From VAZQ01 sp963739175 (lineage in GTDB: Bacteria > Pseudomonadota > Alphaproteobacteria > Rhizobiales > Xanthobacteraceae), in contig CAVTZH010000009.1 of NCBI GenBank assembly GCA_963739175.1, forward strand, positions 372,001-436,000: a stretch of DNA of 64,000 nt. Reading direction: 5' to 3'. The notes under the pieces were generated by a model. It saw only the letters and a list, made by a program, of their open reading frames with translations, did not search any database and was not told the origin of the DNA. Below, piece by piece: positions 34,284-42,879 of the stretch. Position 1 is the stretch's first letter; the number at the start of each line of letters is the position of its first letter. The position numbers were made by a program, and so were the translations under genes.

Positions 34284-34979
34284 ATGCGTGCGGAAGCTCT
34301 GACGTTCGAACTGGCACCGGTCCCCGACAACGACATCGACGCGCGGACCGCGCCGCGTCCCGATCCCACTCTCGGCGATTTCCGGTTTCGCGCGCTGCTG
34401 CGCGAGCGTGACTGGTCGTCGCTCCCGGATGCGATCCGCCGCCGCTTCAGCAAGCGGCTGCCGCATGGCGGCACCACCGTCTATGCCGGCGAAGTGCTGG
34501 AAACCCGGATGAGCTTCCTCGGCTGGCTCCTGGCGCAGGCGCTGCGGCTGATCGGCGGGCCGTTGCCGACCGCGCGTTGTGCGCACCTCGCGAGCGTCGT
34601 GACGGTGACCGAGGACAAAGCGAGCGGCGGACAGATCTGGACCCGCATCTATGCGCGCCGTCATGGCTTTCCGCAGGTCGTGCATTCCGCCAAGCGCTTC
34701 GCCGGGGCGACCGGGCTTGAGGAATATGTCGGCTACGGCGTCGGCATGGCGCTCGAATTGCTGGTGCGCGAGGGCGCGCTGATCTTCCGCAGCCGCGACT
34801 ACTTCGTGCAGATGTTCGGGCGTCGCTTCGTGCTGCCGAAGTGGCTCTGCCCGGGCGAGCTGACGGTGATCCACGCGGAAGTGCCGGACGGCCGCTTCAG
34901 CTTCACCTTGCAGCTCACGCACCCGCGCTTCGGGCTGATGCTGCGGCAGATGGCGTTGTATCGGGAGTTGGCGTCATGA
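34284..34979 (+). CDS. DUF4166 family protein (231 aa)
   Basis: GAGG lies ten bases before the ATG. The sequence has the DUF4166 features: LGDFRFRALLRERDWSSLPD, AIRRRFSKRLPHGGTTVYAG, and PTARCAHLASVVTVTEDKAS, with GQIWTRIYARRHGFPQVVHS. It is a cytosolic-looking protein of unknown function. DUF4166 domains are often fused to or placed beside TIGR01777 epimerases, as here, where the stop overlaps the next ATG. This suggests the two act together, possibly on a membrane-lipid or sugar derivative; the reaction is not known. Control by the GbsR-like protein just upstream is likely. Confidence 0.8.
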   Translation: MRAEALTFELAPVPDNDIDARTAPRPDPTLGDFRFRALLRERDWSSLPDAIRRRFSKRLPHGGTTVYAGEVLETRMSFLGWLLAQALRLIGGPLPTARCAHLASVVTVTEDKASGGQIWTRIYARRHGFPQVVHSAKRFAGATGLEEYVGYGVGMALELLVREGALIFRSRDYFVQMFGRRFVLPKWLCPGELTVIHAEVPDGRFSFTLQLTHPRFGLMLRQMALYRELAS

Positions 34980-36101
34980 CCTCGCATCTGCTTTCGCGCC
35001 GGCACGCGAAGCCTCAGCCATGCGACGGCGCTTGTCGATGCGCTACCGTCCCGCCAGCGTGTGCTCGTCACCGGCGGCACCGGCTTCATCGGACGCCGCT
35101 TGGTGGAGGCGCTGGCGAGCGCTGGGCACGATGTCACCGTGCTCACGCGCGACCCGGCGAAGGCAGCGACGTTGCGGCCGCCGCTGCGGATCGTGACGAA
35201 CCTTGCGCAGATCGCGGACGACGCGCGGATCGATGCCGTGATCAATCTCGCCGGCGAACCCACCGGCACGCTTTGGACGCGCCGCAAGCGCCGCCAGATT
35301 CTGTCGTCGCGACTGCGCGTGACGCGCGCCGTTGTGCGCCTGATCGCGCGGCTGCAGCAGCGACCCGCGGTGCTGATCAGCGGTTCCGCGATCGGCTGGT
35401 ACGGCCTGTGGCAGGACGAAACGCTGACCGAATTCGACGGTGGCAAGCGTTGCTTCTCGCACCGCCTCTGCGAAGCCTGGGAGCACGAGGCGAGGAAGGC
35501 GCAGCGCCTGGGCGTGCGGGTGGTGCGGCTGCGCATCGGCCTGGTGCTCGGCATCGAAGGCGGGATGCTCAGCCGGCTGCTGCTTCCGTTCGAGTTCGGG
35601 CTCGGCGGCCCGATCGGCAGCGGCCGGCAATGGATGTCATGGATCGAGCGTGACGATCTCGTGCGGCTGATCGCCCACGTCATCGCGACGCCGTCGCTGA
35701 CCGGTCCGGTGAATGCGACTGCGCCGGACGCCGGTCACCAACGCCGAATTTGCGCGAGCGCTGGGTGGAGCGTTGCGGCGGCCGGCGCTGCTCCGGATAC
35801 CGGCCGCGATCCTGCACTCATCTCGGCGGCGCGTTCGCCGACGAACTGCATGCTCGGCGGCCAGCGCGTCATTCCCGACAAGGCGCAGTTGAGTGGATTC
35901 GCGTTCCGCCACGAGACCCTGCGCAGCGCATTGGATGCAATCCTCGGCAATGCTTCGGTGACGCAGGCACGATGCCGTCGACCAAGCCCGCGCTCAGCGA
36001 CACAAAGCCCGCGCTCAGCGTCGGCCGAACAGCTTGTCGATCAGCCATCCGTCGAGGCCGCCGCTCGGCTGCTGCGTTCGCTGCGGCTGCGCCGCGGCTG
36101 A
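34976..36101 (+). CDS. TIGR01777 family NAD(P)-binding epimerase, several frame breaks
   Basis: ATG 34976 overlaps the DUF4166 stop and gives MTSHLLSRRHAKPQ; after a break near 35017 the frame reads SHATALVDALPSRQRVLVTG and then GGTGFIGRRLVEALASAGHD, the Rossmann Gly-rich loop. The family signature continues with INLAGEPTGTLWTRRKR and SGSAIGWYGLWQDETLTEFD, GLGGPIGSGRQWMSWIERDD. Further breaks near 35730, 35815 and 35850 affect the C-terminal DUF1731 part (TPVTNAEFARALGGALRRPA, then RVIPDKAQLSGFAFRHETLR). The true stop is unclear; the open frame to 36101 overlaps the opposing PBP1A gene and is probably too long. Function in the family is an uncharacterised nucleotide-sugar epimerase. Confidence 0.75.
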
Positions 36102-38090
36102 AGGCCCGACATTGGCCGGCGGCGGTCCGTTCACCGCCTGCTGCACGATCGACGCCAGCGTCGGCGGCGCCGAAACGCCGGGCAGGGCGGCGACCGTCAC
36201 GCCCTGGTGGGCGCCGCGCATGAAGCGGGCCCAGATGTCGACCGGCATGCCGCCGCCGGTGGCGCGGCGCGACGGCGAGGAGTCGTCGTTGCCGAGCCAG
36301 ACGCCGGTCACGAGATGCGCGGTGTAGCCCACGAACCAGGCGTCGCGGAAATCCTGGCTGGTGCCGGTCTTGCCGGCGGCCTGCCATTCCGGCAGTTGAC
36401 CCTTTTTCGCGGTACCGACTCGCAAGGTCTCGCGCATCATCGCGTTCATCATCGCGACATGGCGCGGCTCGATGATCCGCCCGAGGTCGTGCGGCGAGCG
36501 GTGGTAGAGCGTCTTGCCGGCCTTGGTGCTCACGCGCTCGACCACATGGGCCGCGATCGCGTTGCCACCATTGGCGAACGGCGCGTAGGCGGAGACCAAT
36601 TCGATCAGCGACACCTCGGAGGTGCCGAGCGCCAGCGAGGGATTGGCCTCGAGCTTGGAGGCGATGCCGAGGCGATAGGCCGTGCGCGCCACCGCGGTCG
36701 GCCCGAACTCCTGGGTGAGGCGCACCGAGATGGTGTTGAGCGAATGGGCGAGGCCCTGCGTCAGCGTGACCGCGCCATAGTACTCGCGGCTGTAGTTCTC
36801 CGGCCGCCAGCCCTTGATCGCGATCGGCCGGTCCTCGCGCACGGTTTCCGGCGACAGGCCGCGCTCCAGCGCGGTGAGGTAGACGAACGGCTTGAACGCG
36901 GAGCCCGGCTGGCGCCGCGCCGCCACCGCGCGGTTGAACTGGCTCTCGGCGTAGCTCTTGCCGCCGACCAGCGCGCGTACCGCACCGGTGGGCGTCATGG
37001 CGATGAGCGCGCCCTGGCTGACGCCGAACTTCTCGCCCTTCTGCGCCAGCTCGTTGACCAGCGCGGCTTCGGCGGCGGCCTGCAGCGCCGGATCGATCGA
37101 GGTGCGGACGACCAGGTCCTGGTCGATATGGCCGACCAGATCGTCGAGCACGTCCATGATCCAGTCGGCGATGTAGTTGGCGGAGCCATTGCCCGCGACC
37201 TTCACGGCGCGGGCCGGCTGCGACAGCGCGAACCGCGCCATCGTGTCGGTGATGTAACCGTGGCTGCTCATGGCCGCGACCACGACCTGGGCGCGCCGCT
37301 CGGCCCCGTCAGGATTACGGTTGGGCGCGAGCCGCGACGGCGAGCGCACCAGCCCGGCAAGCATCGCCGACTCGGCGATGGATACGTGGCGGGCGGACTT
37401 GCCGAAATAGCGCTGCGCGGCCGCGTCGACGCCATAGGCGCCGGCGCCGAAATAGACGCGGTTGAGATAGAGCTCGAGAATCTCGGTCTTCGAGAATTTG
37501 CGCTCGAGCCAGAGCGCCAGCACCAATTCCTGCAGCTTGCGCGCGAAGGTGCGCTCCTGCGTCAGGAACAGGTTCTTGGCGAGCTGCTGGGTGATGGTCG
37601 AGCCGCCTTGCGACACGCCGCGGCGGCTCAAGTTGGCGAACGCGGCGCGCACGAGACCGATCGGGTCGACGCCGAAGTGGTTATAGAAGCGGTGGTCCTC
37701 GATCGCGAGGAACGCCTTCGGCAGATACGGCGGCATTTCCTTGAGCGTCAGCGTGGCGCCATGCATCTCGCCGCGGTTTGCGATCAGCTTGCCGTCGGTG
37801 CCGACGATCTCGATCGAGGGCGGCCGCCGCGGAATTTCGAGCGAGTGGATCGGCGGCAGGTTGGCGGCAACCCAGACGATCGCGCCGCCGCAGGCGATCA
37901 GCGCCCACAGTCCGAGCACGGCGCACCAATAGAACGCCCGGCGCAGCGGCGAGCGGCTGCGCGCGCGCTTGCGGCCGCCGCTCATGTCGTTGCTCCCGGC
38001 CGCGTCCGGCTCGCCGCGCGACGCGCGCGGCAACGGCGTATCGACCACCGGCTCGCGACGTTCGGCAGACTTGCGCTTGCGACGTGGCAT
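36015..38090 (-). CDS. Penicillin-binding protein 1A-type bifunctional peptidoglycan synthase (691 aa)
   Basis: After a basic, Pro/Arg-rich cytosolic stretch (1-50), one membrane helix (about 53-75) anchors a periplasmic protein. The glycosyltransferase domain is intact: AIEDHRFYNHFGVD with catalytic Glu131, GGSTITQQLAKNLFLTQERT and RKLQELVLALWLERKFSKTE. The transpeptidase domain has the active-site Ser in PGSAFKPFVYLTAL, the SLN motif in HSLNTISVRL and KTGTSQDFRDAWFVGYT. A Gln/Pro-rich tail ends in GWLIDKLFGRR. It builds and crosslinks peptidoglycan. The gene is monocistronic here and converges on the TIGR01777 gene. Confidence 0.93.
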   Translation of the reverse strand: MPRRKRKSAERREPVVDTPLPRASRGEPDAAGSNDMSGGRKRARSRSPLRRAFYWCAVLGLWALIACGGAIVWVAANLPPIHSLEIPRRPPSIEIVGTDGKLIANRGEMHGATLTLKEMPPYLPKAFLAIEDHRFYNHFGVDPIGLVRAAFANLSRRGVSQGGSTITQQLAKNLFLTQERTFARKLQELVLALWLERKFSKTEILELYLNRVYFGAGAYGVDAAAQRYFGKSARHVSIAESAMLAGLVRSPSRLAPNRNPDGAERRAQVVVAAMSSHGYITDTMARFALSQPARAVKVAGNGSANYIADWIMDVLDDLVGHIDQDLVVRTSIDPALQAAAEAALVNELAQKGEKFGVSQGALIAMTPTGAVRALVGGKSYAESQFNRAVAARRQPGSAFKPFVYLTALERGLSPETVREDRPIAIKGWRPENYSREYYGAVTLTQGLAHSLNTISVRLTQEFGPTAVARTAYRLGIASKLEANPSLALGTSEVSLIELVSAYAPFANGGNAIAAHVVERVSTKAGKTLYHRSPHDLGRIIEPRHVAMMNAMMRETLRVGTAKKGQLPEWQAAGKTGTSQDFRDAWFVGYTAHLVTGVWLGNDDSSPSRRATGGGMPVDIWARFMRGAHQGVTVAALPGVSAPPTLASIVQQAVNGPPPANVGPSAAAQPQRTQQPSGGLDGWLIDKLFGRR

Positions 38091-38422
38091 CTCCCCATCC
38101 CGGCCGTTCCCCTGAGGCCAGAAACCTCGGCCGCACGGTAGGCCTCGCTCGTTTAAGGGCGGTTACCGCGGCGGCAGTCGCGCTGCAGCGCGGGAGTGCA
38201 TTCGCCTAGTCTCTGAATCTTCGACGAAAAATTCGCTCCGAAGATTTGCGCGTGCCGGTTTTCTGTACAACAGATGAATGATCAGATGAACAAATATACA
38301 TAAACAAATTCAGCGTCTTATATGGCTAACGGCGACGGAATCCTCTTCCATCGCCAAAAATTCCAGCATAGAGTTTACGCATCCGGGATATCCGGCTCGA
38401 AATCTTTATTGGGGGATGAATC
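38091..38422. other. Intergenic stretch between PBP1A and Gly/Met-repeat genes
   Basis: About 330 bases with divergent promoters expected. The part at 38260-38330 is markedly A/T-rich (ATACATAAACAAATTCAG), fitting the promoter of the 38423 gene. No gene or RNA is recognised. Confidence 0.4.
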
Positions 38423-38806
38423 ATGCGAAAGCTCGCACTTCTGCTTGCGGCGGCACTGCTCGTGTCTGCTCCGATGCTCACCACGACTCCGACTGAATCA
38501 CTCGCGGCCGCTAAGGCGAAGGCGAAGGCCGACAAAGGCGGCGGCGGCGGCGAGCCCAAAGGCTTCTTCGACGCGCTCGGCAATCAGCTCGCCAACCCGC
38601 CGGCCGCTGCTGACAAGGGCGGCAAAGGTGGCATGGGCGGAATGGGCGGCATGGGTGGAAAGAAAGCCAAAAAAGGCGGAATGGGCGGCATGGGTGGAAT
38701 GGGCGGCGGTATGGGAGGCATGGGCGGCGGAATGGGCGCCGGCGGAATGGGCGGCATGGGTGACGGCGGAATGGGTGGCATGGGCGACGGCGGCAAGAAG
38801 AAGTAA
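38423..38806 (+). CDS. Secreted Gly/Met-repeat protein (127 aa)
   Basis: GGGGGATGAATC precedes the ATG. A signal peptide (MRKLALLLAAALLVSAPML, cut near SLAAAKA) leads into a Lys-rich linker (KAKAKADKGGGGGEPKGFFD) and then, from about residue 66, many copies of GMGG arranged as GMGGMGGMGG blocks with KK interruptions, ending GDGGKKK. No fold is expected; the protein is exported and flexible. Met-rich repeats may bind Cu(I) or resist oxidation, or act as an extracellular matrix component; both are guesses. It has its own promoter region and a strong terminator, so it is a single-gene unit. Confidence 0.75.
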   Translation: MRKLALLLAAALLVSAPMLTTTPTESLAAAKAKAKADKGGGGGEPKGFFDALGNQLANPPAAADKGGKGGMGGMGGMGGKKAKKGGMGGMGGMGGGMGGMGGGMGAGGMGGMGDGGMGGMGDGGKKK

Positions 38807-38890
38807 GCCGCACACCTTCACCACGGCCGAACTCTCGACGTCGAACGCTTAGCCGTTCAACCCAAGAGCAGTTCAACACGAAGTTCAACA

Positions 38891-38933
38891 CAACGGCTGC
38901 CGGCGATATCGCCCGCAGCCGTTGTCGTTTTTT
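38891..38933 (+). terminator. Rho-independent terminator after Gly/Met-repeat gene
   Basis: CAACGGCTGC and GCAGCCGTTG pair over ten bases; the loop itself contains the palindrome GGCGATATCGCC, and TCGTTTTTT follows. It lies 85 bases past the stop and can also serve the opposing glnD gene's end. Confidence 0.8.
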
Positions 38934-38945
38934 GGGATTGTGCTG

Positions 38946-41755
38946 TCAGCCCGCGGCGGCCGCCGGCGTCGTCGGCGCGGTCTCGACCGACACGAACAGC
39001 TGGAGCAGGGCGCGCTTGATCGCCGCCTGCCGGGTCGCCGACGAAATCTTGTCGCCGAGCAAGTCGGTCACATAGAACACGTCGACCACGCGCTCGCCGA
39101 AGGTCGCCACATGCGCCGAGGCGATGTTGAGGTTGAGCTTCGATATCGTCGCCGTCAGCTCGTAGAGCAGGCCGGGGCGGTCGAGTCCGGTCACCTCGAC
39201 CATGGTGTAGCGGTTGGACCACTGGTTGTTGATGGTCACCTCGGGCTCGACCGCGAACGCCTTCAGGCGGCCTTTGGGCGGCGCCCGCTTGGCGACCATT
39301 TCCGGCAGCCGCAGGTCGCCGCGCAGCGCCTGCTCGATGCGTCGAGGCGACGCGGACGGCGCGCCGCTCCTCGTCGTCGTCGCGCTCGAAGCCGCGCGAG
39401 ACCGCGATGGTGTCGAGCGCGCGCGCATCGGTCGTCGTGTAGATCTGCGCGTCGACGATGTTGGCGCCGGTCATCGCGCAGGCGCCGGCGATGATCGAGA
39501 GCAGCCGCGGATGGTCGGGCGCGAACACCGTCAGCTCCGCCACGCCGCGCGCCTGGTCGAGATTGATCGCGGTCGCCAGCGACTTGCCGGCGGCCTCCGT
39601 CGCCCGCACGAATTTCGCATGCGCGACCTTGGTCGGCAGGTCGACCTTGAGCCAGTAGGCGGGATAGTGCCGCCCGATATAGGCCTCGACCTGCTCCGCC
39701 GGCCAATCCGCCAGCTTCTCGCGCAGCTCCGCCTGCGCCACCGCGACGCGCTGGGCGCGGTTCACTTCCGAGAAGCCGCCGGTCAGCACCGGCTCGGTCT
39801 CGTAGTAGAGCGTGCGGATCAGCTGCGCCTTCCAGCCGTTCCAGACGCCGGGGCCGACGCCCTTGATGTCGGCGGTGGTGAGCAGGGTCAGGAGCTTCAG
39901 CCGCTCGACCGACTGCACCACCTCGGCGAAATTCTGGATGGTGACGCGGTCGGAGAGGTCGCGCGACTGGGCGACCGAGGACATCACGAGGTGCTGCTCG
40001 ACCAGCCAGGCCACGGTCTCGGTCTCGGCCGGCGTGAGCCCGAAGCGCGGGCACAGCCGCCGCGCCACCCGCGCGCCGGCGATGGAATGGTCCTCGATCC
40101 GGCCCTTGGCGATGTCGTGCAGGAACAGCGCCACATAGAGCAGCGTGCGGTGCTCGGGCTGCATGGTGCGCATCAGCTCGGTCGCGAACGGCGCATCCTC
40201 GGCGCGGCCGTCCTCGATGTCGGCCAGGATGCCGATGCAGCGCAGCAGATGCTCGTCGACCGTGTAGTGGTGATACATGTTGAACTGCATCATCGCCACG
40301 ATGCGGCCGAAGGTGCGCACGAACTTGCCGAGCACGCCGGCCTCGTTCATGCGGCGCAGCACGGTCTCGGCGTCGTTCTTCGAGGTCAGGATCTCGAGGA
40401 ACAGGCGGTTGGCCTCTTCGTTCTCGCGCAAGCCGTTGTCGATGAGGTGCAGCGAATGGCGGATGGCGCGCATCGCATCCGGGTGGAACGCGAGATTGTA
40501 TTTCTGCGCCAGGTGGAAGACGCGGATCAGGTTGACCGGATCGCGCTTGAACACGGTCTGGTCGGCGACGGTGATGCGGTTGTAGTCGACGATGAAATCC
40601 TCGGTCTCGCTCAGCGTACGGCGCTGCGACGGCCGGAACCGCGCCATCATGCGCGAGAGCACCGGCATCGCCTTGGCCTGGCTGTCCTCGAGCTCGGCGC
40701 ACAGGATCGCGGTGAGATCGCCGACGTCCTTGGCGATCAGGAAGTAGTGCTTCATGAAGCGCTCGACGTCGCGCAGGCCGGGATGCGAGGTGTAGCCCAG
40801 CCGCACCGCGATCTCGCGCTGGATGTCGAACGACAGCCGCTCCTCGGCGCGGCCGGTGAGGAAGTGCATGTGGCAGCGCACCGACCACAGGAAATCCTCG
40901 CAGCGGCGGAACAGCATGAATTCGGCGCGGTTGAACACGCCCTTCTCGATCAGCTCCTCGGGCTCGCGCACGCGGTAGACGTATTTCGCGATCCAGAACA
41001 GCGTATGCAGGTCGCGCAGCCCGCCCTTGCCGTCCTTGACGTTGGGCTCGACCAGATAGCGCGACTGGCCGGCGCGGCGGTGGCGCTCCTCGCGTTCGGC
41101 CAGCTTGGCGGCGACGAATTCCGGCGCGGTGCCTTGCGCCACGTCCTTGTCGAAGCGGGCGACCATCTCGTCGAACAGCTTGCGGTCGCCGAACAGGTAG
41201 CGCGACTCGAGCACGGCGGTGCGGATGGTGATGTCGGCCTTGGCCTGCCGTACGCACTCGTTGATCGAGCGCGTCGCGTGACCGACCTTCAGCCCCATGT
41301 CCCACAGGCAATAGAGGATGGTCTCGGCGACCGACTCGCCCCACGCGGTCTGCTTGTAGGGCAGGATGAACAACAGATCGATGTCGGAGCCCGGCGCCAG
41401 CAATCCGCGCCCGTAGCCGCCGGTCGCGACCACCGCCATCCGCTCGGCTTCGGAGCGGTTCTGCGACGGATAAAGGTGTCGCTGCGCGAGCTCGAACAGC
41501 AGCCGGATGATCTCGTCCTGCATGTGGCACAGCCGCTCGGCGCAGCGGCGGCCGTGCCGATCGCTCAGCAGCAGCTTCTCGGCGGTAGCGCGCCCCTGCA
41601 TGAGCGCCGCCTTGAGGCGTTGCGCGAGCGCGGTTCGCAGCTCGCGCTCGTGCCCGGCGTGCAGCTTGCAGAGCTGGTCGAGGTCGGCCGCCAGCGCATC
41701 GGCGTCGAGCAAGTCGGCGGGCGCGCGTTGAGCCTGATCGGCGGGACGTGAGCAT
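38946..41755 (-). CDS. glnD: PII uridylyltransferase / uridylyl-removing enzyme, frame break
   Basis: The enzyme uridylylates PII proteins when nitrogen is low and removes the group when glutamine is high. The nucleotidyltransferase site is ATGGYGRGLLAPGSDIDLLF; the GLRDLHTLFWIAKY region follows; the HD domain has LFLHDIAKGRIEDHS; two C-terminal ACT domains begin FAPDHPRLLSIIAGACAMTG and VTGLDRPGLLYELTATISKL. A base shift near 39350 separates the two ACT domains. The start is uncertain: the ATG at 41755 needs another shift near it to join PADQAQRAPADLLDADALAA. Repaired length about 930 is normal. glnD and mutS are neighbours in many rhizobia; here a Bug gene lies between. Confidence 0.94.
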
Positions 41756-41873
41756 GGCCTGTGGGGATAGCGGAGCCGGTGGCGCCTGTCATCCGGGAGC
41801 GCAAGAATCCCCCAGCAACACTGAAAAAGCAATTAAATTCAGGTGGTTATTCCCTAGGCAGCGAGCCGTCCGC

Positions 41874-42836
41874 TCAATCCACCTTGAGATTGGCGTCGCG
41901 GATGACCTTGGCCCATTTCGTGGTTTCGGCGGTGATGAAATCGCCGAACTGCTCCGGCGACGACGTCATGACCTCGTAAAGCAGCGGCTCGACGAAGCGC
42001 TTGCGGAACGCCTCCTCGTTGAACAGGCGCTGCACTTCGGCATTGATCTTGAGCACGACCTCGCGCGGCGTTCCCGCGGTGGTGAACAGCCCGAACCAGG
42101 TGGTCGCTTCGTAACCGGGCAGGCCGCTCTCCGCCACCGTCGGCACCTCCGGGATTCCAGGCAGCCGTTGCGCGCTGCCGATCCCGAGCATCTTGACGAG
42201 GCCGTTGCGCCAGGGCTGCAGCGCCGAGCTCACCGCCACCGAGGTGAGCTGGATGTGCCCGGCGACCACGTCGTTGAGCGCCGGCGCCATGCCGCGATAG
42301 TGCACCGGCAGAAGCTTCACGCCCGCCATGCTTTCGAGCAGCGCGACATTGACATGCCCGGCGGAGCCGATGCCCGAGGTGCCGTAGCTGATGGTGCCGG
42401 GCTTCTCCTTGGCGAGCGCGATCAGTTCGCCGACGCTCTTGGGCGCGAAGCCCGCATGCGCCAGCAGCGCCTGGTTGGCGCGCACGAGCCCGGTGACCGG
42501 CGCGAAGTCCTTCACGGTGTAGGGCAGGCGGCTGTAGAGCGATGGATTGATCACGAAGATCGTCTCCGCGCCGAGCATCAGCATGTGGCCGTCGCTTGGC
42601 GCTTTCGCGACCTGCGCCGCGCCGATCTGATGGTTGGCGCCGCCGCGGTTTTCGACGATCACCTGCTGGCCCCAGGCCTCGCTCAGGCGCTGGCCGACCG
42701 CGCGCGCGAGGCTGTCGCTGACGCCGCCCGGGGCCGCCGGCACGATGATGGTGATCGGGCGCGTCGGATAGGCCGCCGCTTCAGGCCGCGCAAGCAACAA
42801 CGCAGATGAGTGCAAGGAATGCCCGCCAACCCGCCA
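41874..42836 (-). CDS. Bug/TctC-type periplasmic receptor 5, one frame break
   Basis: ATG at 42834-42836 starts a signal peptide, MAGWRAFLALICVVACAA; a one-base break near 42780 then leads into EAAAYPTRPITIIVPAAPGG, the canonical Bug start. The rest is intact: WGQQVIVENRGGANHQIGAA, SYGTSGIGSAGHVNVALLES, LPVHYRGMAPALNDVVAGHI and VPTVAESGLPGYEATTWFGL. Ligand unknown. It is inserted between mutS and glnD, all on the minus strand, with gaps of 43 and 118 bases, so it may be read through from mutS even though it is functionally unrelated. Confidence 0.88.
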   Translation of the reverse strand, partial: WRVGGHSLHSSALLLARPEAAAYPTRPITIIVPAAPGGVSDSLARAVGQRLSEAWGQQVIVENRGGANHQIGAAQVAKAPSDGHMLMLGAETIFVINPSLYSRLPYTVKDFAPVTGLVRANQALLAHAGFAPKSVGELIALAKEKPGTISYGTSGIGSAGHVNVALLESMAGVKLLPVHYRGMAPALNDVVAGHIQLTSVAVSSALQPWRNGLVKMLGIGSAQRLPGIPEVPTVAESGLPGYEATTWFGLFTTAGTPREVVLKINAEVQRLFNEEAFRKRFVEPLLYEVMTSSPEQFGDFITAETTKWAKVIRDANLKVD

Positions 42837-42879
42837 TCGCCGTCTCCTCGTTATTGGTGAGGAGTATAGCGGGCTTCCG

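Noticed and set aside
36207..38141. 644-aa open frame on the plus strand
   Set aside because: It is antisense to the intact PBP1A gene, whose motifs are complete; the Arg/Gly/His-rich composition is typical of the reverse of GC-rich coding DNA.
38640..38800. DNA tandem repeat as a noncoding satellite
   Set aside because: The periodicity follows codons (GGC ATG GGC GGA) in an open frame with a signal peptide, so it is a coding repeat.
39214..41751. 845-aa open frame on the plus strand
   Set aside because: It is the reverse shadow of glnD and has no ribosome site or known domain.
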